Source: Arthrobacter sp. QXT-31 (GTDB taxonomy: Bacteria > Actinomycetota > Actinomycetes > Actinomycetales > Micrococcaceae). Taken from it: a stretch of 64,000 nt of DNA. Under the pieces are notes generated by a model. That model searched no databases. It had not been told where the DNA came from and saw only the letters and a list, made by a program, of their open reading frames with translations. The stretch spans positions 372,001 through 436,000 of the forward strand of contig NZ_CP019304.1 of NCBI RefSeq assembly GCF_001969265.1. The letters run 5' to 3'. This document shows, one piece after another, positions 54,071 through 64,000 of the stretch (the first letter of the stretch is position 1; each line of letters opens with the position of its first letter). The translations under genes and the position numbers were made by a program.

Positions 54071-55069
54071 TTACTGGTAGAAGACGAATCGTTTGCTGAG
54101 CCGGAACTGTGCGGCCGTGATGGCCATGATGATCAGCGTGAGCAGCACGCCAATCGCGGACGCCTGGCCGAATTCGAGCCGCTGGAAAGCCGATTCGAAG
54201 ATCACCATGACGGCGGTCCGGGTGGAGTCGCCGGGGCCGCCGCGGGTCAGGACATAGGGCTGGTCGAACACCTGCAGGGCGCTGATGATGGCCATCACTG
54301 AGGCCACCAGCGTGGTGGGGCTCAGCAGCGGCAGGGTCACGTGGAGGTGCTTGCGCCAGCCGGTGGCGCCGTCAATCGAGGCCGCTTCGTACGTCTCGCC
54401 GGGAATGGAAGCCAGGCCGCCGATAAACAGCAGGAAGGAGAAGCCGAAGTTCTGCCACACGTAAACAAGGATCACGACGGCGGCGGACCCGCCCGGTGTG
54501 GTCAGCCAGGGCACCGCGGGGATGCCCGCGAGCGACAGGAACCAGTTGACCACGCCGAACTGTTCGTTGAAGAGGTACCTCATGAAGATGGACACCGAGG
54601 CGGCGGAGAGGATCAGCGGAAAGAAGAACGCGGACCGGAAGAACACGCGCAGCCACGCCGGCATCTTCTCCTGCACCATGATCGCCAGCGCCAGTGCGAG
54701 GCCCAGCTGGAGGGCCACGGCCACCACCACGAAAACGATGGTGTTCAGGAATGACACGCGGACGGTGGGGTCCTGGACGACTTCGGAGAAGTTGTTGAAG
54801 CCAACAAATGCGGGTGCCGAAATGATGTCCCACCGGAAGAAGGCCAGGACCACTGAGGCCACGATGGGGATCAGCGTGAACATGCCCATGCCCAGGATGG
54901 TGGGGGCCAGGAAGATCCAGGCCAGCCAGCGCTGGCTGTGCCTGCCGTTGTTTCCGCGCGGGGTGCGGGCGCCGGGCGCGCCGCCGGCGCCTTCAGTACC
55001 GGCCGCCGTCGTGCTCCTGCGCTTTACGGCCCGCTTGGGCCGCTCCCGCGATGGCGTGGTGGTGCTCAT
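54071..55069 (-). CDS. Carbohydrate ABC transporter permease (MalF type)
   Basis: 332 residues. A basic, Thr/Ser/Gly-rich cytoplasmic lead (about 45 aa) is followed by six helices starting WLAWIFLAPTILGMGMFTLIPIVASVVLAFF. The EAA loop is YEAASIDGATGWRKHLHVTLPLLSPTTLV. Its ATG overlaps the binding-protein stop in ATGA, so translation is coupled. Partner of the MalG-type permease next door. Confidence 0.94.
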   Translation of the reverse strand: MSTTTPSRERPKRAVKRRSTTAAGTEGAGGAPGARTPRGNNGRHSQRWLAWIFLAPTILGMGMFTLIPIVASVVLAFFRWDIISAPAFVGFNNFSEVVQDPTVRVSFLNTIVFVVVAVALQLGLALALAIMVQEKMPAWLRVFFRSAFFFPLILSAASVSIFMRYLFNEQFGVVNWFLSLAGIPAVPWLTTPGGSAAVVILVYVWQNFGFSFLLFIGGLASIPGETYEAASIDGATGWRKHLHVTLPLLSPTTLVASVMAIISALQVFDQPYVLTRGGPGDSTRTAVMVIFESAFQRLEFGQASAIGVLLTLIIMAITAAQFRLSKRFVFYQ

Positions 55070-56487
55070 GACTGCCTCCTCAGGGCAAGTTCAAGGTCGC
55101 GCTGCATGGAGGCGAGGGCCTGCTTGAGCTGCCGCTCGTCCCCGCTGACTGCGAGCGATACGTTTTTCATCAGGGCCGTTTCGACGGCGGCCTGCTGGGG
55201 CGGTGCCGGGATGGGGCCGGTGGCCGGGAAACGGTCCAGGGTGTCGTAGAAAACCTTCCAGTGGGCGGGCCCCTTGCCGGCGTACAGCTGTTCGTTGACC
55301 ATGGAACGGCGCGCCGGCGTCGTAATCGGGTTGGGGAAGATCAGTTCCATGGCCTCGCGGCTGGAGCTGAACTTGACCCATTCCCAGGCTGCATCCTTGT
55401 CCTTTGCGGTCTTCATGATGGCGTAGCCGGCGGTGCCGAACTGGTGGCGCTGGGTCTTCCAGCGCGGGAAGAACTGGACGTCGAAATCGTTCGCGCCCAT
55501 GCCTGCCTCGTGCAGGCCCTGCACCCAGTAACCGCCGGCGGGCGTGGTGCCGATGCGGTTGGAGGCGAACAGGCCCACCAGGGAGCTGCCGCCGCCTTCC
55601 TCGGGCCGGACGCCCAGGCCGTCCTTGACCAGCCCGCGGAGGTAGTCGAAGGACTCAAACACGCGGTCGTCGTCGGCATTGGGTTCCAGCCACTGGTAGC
55701 CGCCGGAACGGAGGCTGCGTGAGGGGTCGTCGGCGTAGAAGCCGTCCCAGAGCCACTCGCCGCCCGCCGACCTGGTCTCCTTGAGGAAGCTGGTGTCGTT
55801 GGCGTAGAGCCACGGCACCACGCCGCCGAAGAGGCGGTTGGTCCAGTAGTAGGGCGTGAAGTCCGAGGTCCGGGCCTTGCGCATGGCCGCGAGGCTGTTG
55901 CGGAAGTCCAGGTGCGTCCAGTCGTCCGCCGGCCGCTCCAGTCCGGCCTGCGCAAAGGCGGCGGTGTTGTAGTACATGTTGGCCGCGTTCCAGTCCATCG
56001 GGAGCTGGTAGAGGCTGCCCTTGTACATGAAGGCTTCCACCAGGCTGGGGTGGACGTCATCGAAGAACTCCTTAATGTCCGTGGCGTCGCGACGGATGTA
56101 TTCGTCCAGCGGGTGGGCAAGCTTTTCCGCGAACAGCTGGGCGCCCTCGGTGGCCACGTACACTACGTCCGGCGGAGTTCCCGCGGCCACCATGGTGAGG
56201 ATCTTGGTGAAGAAGTCTTTCCAGTCCACGGCCTGGATGGCCTGGACCTTGACCCTGAGCTCCGGGTGGAGCCGGGTGAAGGCGTCGATGGCACGCTGGC
56301 GGGCGGCGGCGTCTGCGGCGGTGCCCATAATGGCGATGCTGAGGCTGTTGTCTCCGCGGCCCGGAATGTCGGTGCCGGAGAGCCGGGGCCACGACGCCAC
56401 GGTTGCTCCGATGATTCCCGCGCCAAGGGCACCGAGGGCGGTGCGGCGGGTGATTTCCCGCAGGTGCCCGTTTGTGACTCCGGTCAT
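55066..56487 (-). CDS. Extracellular sugar-binding protein of the GH32 locus
   Basis: Family-1 solute-binding protein, 473 residues. I chose the ATG giving MTGVTNGHLREITRRTALGALGAG, because GGAAGG precedes it; the upstream ATG would fall within the operator. The N-terminus has a twin-arginine motif (ITRRTALG) with a hydrophobic core but no lipobox Cys. Tat export, with release or an unusual anchor, is therefore suggested. The mature part has ARQRAIDAFTRLHPELRVKVQAI, GTPPDVVYVATEGAQLFAEKL and other lobes typical of oligosaccharide binders. First gene of the operon. Confidence 0.92.
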   Translation of the reverse strand: MTGVTNGHLREITRRTALGALGAGIIGATVASWPRLSGTDIPGRGDNSLSIAIMGTAADAAARQRAIDAFTRLHPELRVKVQAIQAVDWKDFFTKILTMVAAGTPPDVVYVATEGAQLFAEKLAHPLDEYIRRDATDIKEFFDDVHPSLVEAFMYKGSLYQLPMDWNAANMYYNTAAFAQAGLERPADDWTHLDFRNSLAAMRKARTSDFTPYYWTNRLFGGVVPWLYANDTSFLKETRSAGGEWLWDGFYADDPSRSLRSGGYQWLEPNADDDRVFESFDYLRGLVKDGLGVRPEEGGGSSLVGLFASNRIGTTPAGGYWVQGLHEAGMGANDFDVQFFPRWKTQRHQFGTAGYAIMKTAKDKDAAWEWVKFSSSREAMELIFPNPITTPARRSMVNEQLYAGKGPAHWKVFYDTLDRFPATGPIPAPPQQAAVETALMKNVSLAVSGDERQLKQALASMQRDLELALRRQS

Positions 56488-56500
56488 GTTCGTTTTCCTT

Positions 56501-56516
56501 CCTAACACGTGTTAGG
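56501..56516. promoter_or_regulatory. LacI-type operator 1
   Basis: CCTAACACGTGTTAGG, a perfect 16-bp palindrome just upstream of the Shine-Dalgarno of the binding-protein gene. A repressor here would block initiation of the sugar operon. Confidence 0.88.
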
Positions 56517-56532
56517 AACTGTAGAGGAGTCA

Positions 56533-56548
56533 CCTAACACGTGTCAAG
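56533..56548. promoter_or_regulatory. LacI-type operator 2
   Basis: CCTAACACGTGTCAAG keeps the CACGTG core and one full arm. It lies 32 bp centre-to-centre (three helical turns) from operator 1. Confidence 0.82.
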
Positions 56549-56672
56549 CATCACAAGGGAACGTGCAGGGAGTCCTGCCCGCATTTATGGATTTGCTGCC
56601 CGGCGGCATCCCAGGATGGACGCCCGTGCGGGGATGCCTTGCAGTCTGGAGCGTCAAAAGGAGCCGATAAGG

Positions 56673-56707
56673 CAGAAGCACCCGACCTTGACCCGGTCGG
56701 GTGCTTC
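56673..56707 (-). terminator. Hairpin downstream of nrdR
   Basis: A 14-bp perfect stem AGAAGCACCCGACC / GGTCGGGTGCTTCT with a 7-nt loop. No strong T-run follows on either strand, but the position fits an nrdR terminator. Confidence 0.7.
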
Positions 56708-56793
56708 TGGTGCTTACGCATCGGCCGCCTGCGGCGTCTGCACTGGAGCCGGTGGCGGCTGCGGCTTCCCCTCCGCTGCCGCCACCGGAGATT

Positions 56794-57414
56794 TTAGAGC
56801 GTGCTCTTCGCGGTGTTCTTCGCTGCCGGGCTCTTGCCTGTACTCTTGGCGTCGGCGTGCTTGGCGTCCGGGTTCTTGGCGTCCGGGCTCCTGACCGCGG
56901 AGTCCTTGTCCCCGGGCTCGGACGCCTTGCCCCCGGCCCCGGGGGCTGCCGCCTCCTTGGCCTCGGCGTCGGACTCGTGCCGGAGCAGCGCAATGGCTGA
57001 TTCGAAGTCCTCGAGCGATTCAAACGCCTGATAGACGCTGGCGAAGCGGAGGTACGCCACCTTGTCCAGCTTCTGCAGCGGACCGAGGATGATCAGGCCA
57101 ACCTCGTGGGCGTCGATTTCCGCCGCACCGGAGGCCCGGATGTTCTCTTCGACTTCCTGCGCGAGCATGGCGAGGTCGTCCTCGCTGACGGGCCGTCCCT
57201 GGCAGGCCTTGCGCACGCCGTTGATGACCTTGCTGCGGCTGAAGGGTTCGCCGACGCCGGAGCGCTTGATCACGGACAGGCTGGTGGTTTCCACGGTGGT
57301 GAAACGGCGCCCGCACTCGGGGCACTGCCGGCGGCGCCGGATAGCGGAGCCGTCATCGGCCATCCGGCTGTCCACCACGCGCGAGTCAGGGTTGCGGCAG
57401 AACGGACAGTACAT
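56794..57414 (-). CDS. nrdR: Ribonucleotide reductase repressor NrdR with long C-terminal tail
   Basis: Zn-ribbon/ATP-cone repressor of ribonucleotide reductase genes. Residues 1-150 are standard: zinc ribbon [32 protein letters not shown] and ATP-cone [29 protein letters not shown]. The ending is [20 protein letters not shown]. The family usually stops near 150-160. Here a further 50 residues of Ala/Lys/Ser/Asp-rich low-complexity sequence follow, with [13 protein letters not shown] repeats. Tandem palindromes 92-126 bp upstream suggest autoregulation. Confidence 0.95.
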   Translation of the reverse strand: MYCPFCRNPDSRVVDSRMADDGSAIRRRRQCPECGRRFTTVETTSLSVIKRSGVGEPFSRSKVINGVRKACQGRPVSEDDLAMLAQEVEENIRASGAAEIDAHEVGLIILGPLQKLDKVAYLRFASVYQAFESLEDFESAIALLRHESDAEAKEAAAPGAGGKASEPGDKDSAVRSPDAKNPDAKHADAKSTGKSPAAKNTAKSTL

Positions 57415-57505
57415 GTTGTTCCTCCCCCGTTCCTTCCCCGCTGTTTAACAGACGCTTCCGGCACCATTTTACGGCTGCATATGGCCGAATAACAAGCCTG
57501 TAATT

Positions 57506-57540
57506 ACTACATGTAGTGGGTCACCACTACATGTAGTGGT
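57506..57540. promoter_or_regulatory. Tandem palindromes upstream of nrdR (candidate NrdR boxes)
   Basis: ACTACATGTAGT (57506-57517) and ACCACTACATGTAGTGGT (57523-57540) are perfect palindromes 20 bp apart centre-to-centre. The second overlaps the hisD stop codon. Paired NrdR boxes at helical-turn spacing are known for NrdR. The TACA/TGTA core also resembles BlaI sites, so the bound protein is not certain. Confidence 0.7.
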
Positions 57541-58934
57541 CAGCGCCCAGCCTGGAAGCGGACCGTGACCGCATCGCCGTGCGCCGGGAGATCCTCCGCT
57601 CCGGACAGGCTGACGATGTGCCCGCTGACCTGCCCCAGTGCAGCCTCCGAGTAGTTGATGACCTGGATGGCGCGCAGGAACGTCGTGACGTTCAGCCCGG
57701 ACGAAAACGCCGCCGTGCCGCTCGTGGGAAGCACGTGGTTGGAGCCGGCGCAGTAGTCACCCAGGCTGACCGGGCTGTAGTCCCCGACAAAGATGGCACC
57801 GGCGTTGCGGATCCTCGCAGCCACGGCGGGAGCGTCCGCCGTCATGATCTCCAGGTGCTCGGCCGCGTACGCGTCGCACGCCGCGATGCCCTGCTCGAGG
57901 TCGTCGACAAGCACGACGCCGGACTGCGGACCGGACAGCGCCTCGCGGACCCGCTCGCTGTGCTTGGTGGATGCCGCCTGCAGTTCCAGCTCCTCACGGA
58001 CGTCCGAGGCGAGCTTGAGCGAATCCGTGATCAGGACCGAGGCAGCCTTCGGGTCGTGCTCGGCCTGGCTGATCAGGTCGGCGGCAACGAAGGAGGGACG
58101 GGCCGTGGAGTCCGCAAGGATGGCGATTTCGGTGGTACCTGCCTCGGAGTCGATTCCCACCACGCCCTTGACGAGGCGCTTTGCTGTGGCCACGAAGATG
58201 TTCCCGGGGCCGGTCACGACGTCGACCGGTTCCAGCGCGGCGGCGCCGGCATCACCGGGCACACCGTAGGCGAAGGCGGCGATGGCCTGCGCCCCGCCGA
58301 TGGCGTACACCTCGTCAATACCCAGCAGCGCCGCGGCGGCCAGGATGGTCGGGTGCGGAAGACCGCCAAAGTCCTTCTGCGGCGGCGACGCCAGCGCGAT
58401 CGATTCCACCCCTGCGGCCAGCGCCGGAACGACGTTCATGATCACGGAGGACGGATACACCGCCAGGCCGCCGGGAACGTAGAGTCCCACGCGTTTAACC
58501 GGCACCCACTTCTGGCTCACCACCGCGCCGTCGCCGAGGGAGATGTCGACGTCGGCCGGCCGCTGCCCGTCCGCGAACCGCCGGGCGCGGCTGATGGACT
58601 CTTCCAGCGCCGAACGCACGGCCGGATCAAGCCCCTCGAGGGCCGACTGGAGCGCCTCGGCCGGAACACGCGGGTGGGCCTGCTCCACGTCGTCGAACTT
58701 CTGCGCGAAGTCCGCAAGGGCGGCAAAGCCGCGCTGCCGGACAGCCGTGATGATGTCCGTGACCTTCTGCTCGGCGTCCGCGACCGTCTGCTGCCGGGCC
58801 CGGGGCACCGCCTCGCGGAGTTCGGCCAGGCTGAGGCTGCGGCCGCGCAGGTCAACGGTGCGGAAGTCGACGGCGGGGATATTCTGGCGTCCCTGCGAAT
58901 CTGGGCTGGTGGGGCTGTCCGGAGAAGTGGTCAC
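57540..58934 (-). CDS. hisD: Histidinol dehydrogenase
   Basis: Zinc enzyme catalysing the last two steps of histidine synthesis. 464 residues from GTG with a roughly 20-residue Ser/Pro lead. Characteristic stretches are [31 protein letters not shown]-type [61 protein letters not shown] and a final [21 protein letters not shown]. All are in order and intact. Other his genes are not in the window. It stops inside the palindrome array of nrdR. Confidence 0.97.
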   Translation of the reverse strand: MTTSPDSPTSPDSQGRQNIPAVDFRTVDLRGRSLSLAELREAVPRARQQTVADAEQKVTDIITAVRQRGFAALADFAQKFDDVEQAHPRVPAEALQSALEGLDPAVRSALEESISRARRFADGQRPADVDISLGDGAVVSQKWVPVKRVGLYVPGGLAVYPSSVIMNVVPALAAGVESIALASPPQKDFGGLPHPTILAAAALLGIDEVYAIGGAQAIAAFAYGVPGDAGAAALEPVDVVTGPGNIFVATAKRLVKGVVGIDSEAGTTEIAILADSTARPSFVAADLISQAEHDPKAASVLITDSLKLASDVREELELQAASTKHSERVREALSGPQSGVVLVDDLEQGIAACDAYAAEHLEIMTADAPAVAARIRNAGAIFVGDYSPVSLGDYCAGSNHVLPTSGTAAFSSGLNVTTFLRAIQVINYSEAALGQVSGHIVSLSGAEDLPAHGDAVTVRFQAGR

Positions 58935-59012
58935 CGGTTCATTTTACGCGCCGCCGCTCCGGTCCTGATTCTGTTGCCGGCCCCTGTTGCCGGCCGTTAG
59001 TTACAGCGGCCG

Positions 59013-59570
59013 TTACTGCCAGGTGCGGGCGTCATCCGCGTCGTGGTCCGCGGAGGTGCGCAGGAGCCCGATGATGCGCAGGACGAAGAAGCCGGCTGCG
59101 ACTGCCGCGGGCCACAATACGAGGACAGTCAGGGACCGCAGCGAGAAGGCAACACTGGCGTTGGCCGATGTGTCCTGCGGACCGCCCAGCCAGCCGCCCG
59201 CCAGCACGCCGGTCTGCCATGCCAGGACAGCTGCAGCGGCGCTTGCCGCAACGGAGAGCAGCAGCAGCCGCCGCGTTCCGCCGTCGCGCCGGCCGGACAA
59301 CAGCACAGCCACAAGGCAGCCAGCCAGCACAAACAGTCCGGCCAGCACCAGGTCCCGGGGCAGCCAGCCCTGGCTGTTGGTTCCGGATGCCAGCGCCGCG
59401 TTTCCCGACATGAGGTTCTTTCCGCCCGGGGCCAGGAGCCACCACAGGAGCCCGGCCGGAATGCCTGCCGCGATGATTCCCGACACCCATAGCCAGTCCC
59501 GCCGTGTACCCCGGCGGATGCCCCGGGCCTGGTCGGACGAACGGACCGGAGGGGGTGCAGGGTGGGTCAT
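59013..59570 (-). CDS. Four-helix membrane protein, function unknown
   Basis: 185 residues. A basic N-terminus is followed by four hydrophobic segments: WLWVSGIIAAGIPAGLLWWLLA, LVLAGLFVLAGCLVAVLL, LLLLSVAASAAAAVLAWQTGVLAG and LTVLVLWPAAVAAGFFVLRIIGLL. They sit at about residues 25-46, 73-92, 100-125 and 148-173. The loop between helices 1 and 2 is extracytoplasmic by charge. No family recognised. A 9-bp repeat (CGGCCGTTA at 58991 and 59007) spans its stop codon. Confidence 0.78.
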   Translation of the reverse strand: MTHPAPPPVRSSDQARGIRRGTRRDWLWVSGIIAAGIPAGLLWWLLAPGGKNLMSGNAALASGTNSQGWLPRDLVLAGLFVLAGCLVAVLLSGRRDGGTRRLLLLSVAASAAAAVLAWQTGVLAGGWLGGPQDTSANASVAFSLRSLTVLVLWPAAVAAGFFVLRIIGLLRTSADHDADDARTWQ

Positions 59571-59721
59571 GAAGAAACGTTAACAAATGTGGCCGGCAAA
59601 TGTTGGCCGGCGGCCGCGGCACATGCCTGCCATCCGCCGGTGTGCCCCATCGGGCCGGAAGCCCAATAGTCTTGTAGTAGAGGCACAACCGGCACGGATG
59701 AAAGCAGGGAGATCGATTTCA

Positions 59722-60222
59722 GTGACGTCAGATGAAGCCGCCTTCGAGGGCACGTTCAAAGAGATGTTCCGCCGGCATGCAGCAGGCGTTGCCATCATCA
59801 CCGTGAACTACGACGGCGTCCCTTACGGCTTCACGGCAACGTCAGTTGCCTCGCTGTCCGCCAAGCCGCCGCGCTTCACCTTCAACATGGCGCGCAGTTC
59901 CAGCTCGTGGCCGGCGGTCGCCAACACCACCTACATCGGCGTGCACATGCTGGGGCTGGAGAACCAGGAACTGGCCGACCGGTTCGCCCGGACCAAGGAA
60001 CGCTTCGCCGGCGACCACTGGGCCCACGGACCCCATGACGTGCCGGTGCTCAAGGACGTTGCCGGCTGGCTGATAGGCAAGATCCAGATGCGCCTGTCCT
60101 TCGAGAACAACGCGGTCGTGGTGGTCGAGGTGGTGGAAGGGCAGGTCGGCGAGGACGGCTCACCGCTGCTGTACCACTCGGGAACCTACGGCCAGCCGGT
60201 TCCGCTCGACTACGAAATCTAA
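59722..60222 (+). CDS. Flavin reductase family protein
   Basis: FMN-binding split-barrel flavin reductase, probably supplying reduced flavin to a monooxygenase encoded elsewhere. 166 residues from GTG (MTSDEAAFEGTFKEMFRRHAAGVAIIT), chosen because GGGAG precedes it. An ATG 24 nt earlier (MKAGRSIS) is possible. FMN-binding stretches are GVPYGFTATSVASLSAKPPRFTFNMARSSSSW and a late His region (DGSPLLYHSGTYG). Convergent with dnaE, the two ends separated by a short tandem repeat. Confidence 0.92.
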   Translation: MTSDEAAFEGTFKEMFRRHAAGVAIITVNYDGVPYGFTATSVASLSAKPPRFTFNMARSSSSWPAVANTTYIGVHMLGLENQELADRFARTKERFAGDHWAHGPHDVPVLKDVAGWLIGKIQMRLSFENNAVVVVEVVEGQVGEDGSPLLYHSGTYGQPVPLDYEI

Positions 60223-60252
60223 GCGTCGGGGCTACCTAGGCGTCGGGGCTAC

Positions 60253-60264
<12 letters not shown>
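60223..60264. repeat. 17-bp-period tandem repeat between the flavin reductase and dnaE
   Basis: GCGTCGGGGCTACCTA at 60223-60238 and 60240-60255, with a partial third unit from 60257. The dnaE stop (CTA on the plus strand) is at the end of the second unit. Confidence 0.92.
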
Positions 60265-63810
<3,546 letters not shown>

Positions 63811-63862
63811 CGGACCATTCTAGTGCCGACCCCCTGACAATTAATGCCGGCGTGCCGCAGGC

Positions 63863-64000
63863 TCAGGCCTTGCCGGACCCCAGGACTTCCAGCGCATAGG
63901 CGAGGTCCTCGGGGTACTCGCTGGTCACGGTGATGCGCTCCCCGGTGCGCGGGTGGTCAAAGCCCAGTTCACGGGCGTGCAGCCACTGCCGGGTGAGCCC
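63863..64000 (-). CDS. RluA-family 23S rRNA pseudouridine synthase, C-terminal fragment
   Basis: The last 45 residues of a gene that extends beyond the window. RQWLHARELGFDHPRTGERI is the conserved C-terminal motif of RluA/RluD-type synthases (substrate-binding His-Ala-x-x-Leu). It is followed by VTSEYPEDLAYALEVL and stop. The catalytic Asp lies outside, so the specificity (RluD-like or other) cannot be judged. It is read in the same direction as dnaE, 53 bp upstream of it. Confidence 0.9.
   Translation of the reverse strand, partial: GLTRQWLHARELGFDHPRTGERITVTSEYPEDLAYALEVLGSGKA

Noticed and set aside
57506..57540. Tandem palindromes read as a hisD terminator
   Set aside because: The inverted repeats are two separate, symmetric 12-18 bp palindromes without a loop or T-run, which suits protein binding better than an RNA terminator.

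Overview
The window looks like a chromosomal segment from a high-GC actinobacterium of the family Micrococcaceae, most likely Arthrobacter or Pseudarthrobacter. The reasons are gene content and protein style: an actinobacterial SigA with a Lys/Ala/Asp-rich N-terminus, DUF222/HNH protein, DUF4191, DUF4192, PAC2 family, polyphosphate glucokinase, two glutamine synthetases with GlnE, many GTG starts, and candidate leaderless promoters. This assignment is by eye; no database search was run.

Layout. 1-6.5 kb: a cytochrome bd operon read leftward (cydA-cydB-cydD), in which cydD is cut by an IS481-family insertion with a perfect 6-bp target duplication. It is divergent from a BlaI-type repressor and M56 protease pair, with three TTCTAC...GTAGAA dyads in the shared promoter region. 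6.5-18.9 kb: housekeeping genes (topoisomerase IV B, a small zinc-ribbon protein, DUF222/HNH, sigA, DUF4192, an MFS transporter, PAC2, leucyl aminopeptidase). 19-33 kb: lipoate-dependent metabolism (lpd, sucB with two lipoyl domains, lipB-lipA-DUF4191), with OsmC, a tricorn-like protease, a nucleotide-sugar-epimerase relative and a Ser/Thr kinase between them. 33-47 kb: nitrogen assimilation (glnA preceded by a four-part GlnR-like site, then glnE and a second glutamine synthetase). This block is split by a 5.4-kb integrated element. 47-64 kb: panB, map, ppgK, a LacI-controlled GH32/ABC fructan-type sugar locus, nrdR, hisD, a flavin reductase, dnaE and the end of an RluA-family gene.

The most informative accessory region is 35,675-41,061. 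The last 24 bp of glnA are repeated perfectly at 41,038. Between the copies lie a degraded tyrosine integrase, an excisionase-like gene, a membrane-anchored coiled-coil protein, a small ORF split by a complete IS21-family element (perfect 6-bp target duplication), and AGTCCGCA repeats at both ends spaced exactly 11 bp, as expected for integrase arm sites. I read it as a small integrative element that uses the 3' end of glnA as attB and is now probably trapped, because the integrase has a frameshift and a truncated N-terminus.

Regulatory logic is unusually legible. BlaI dyads sit beside cyd, a GTAAC/GAAAC array lies upstream of glnA, tandem palindromes lie upstream of nrdR, and matching LacI-type palindromes occur at both ends of the sugar locus. 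A further pattern is that many gene 3' ends carry short tandem duplications (9-18 bp period) that include or touch the stop codon.
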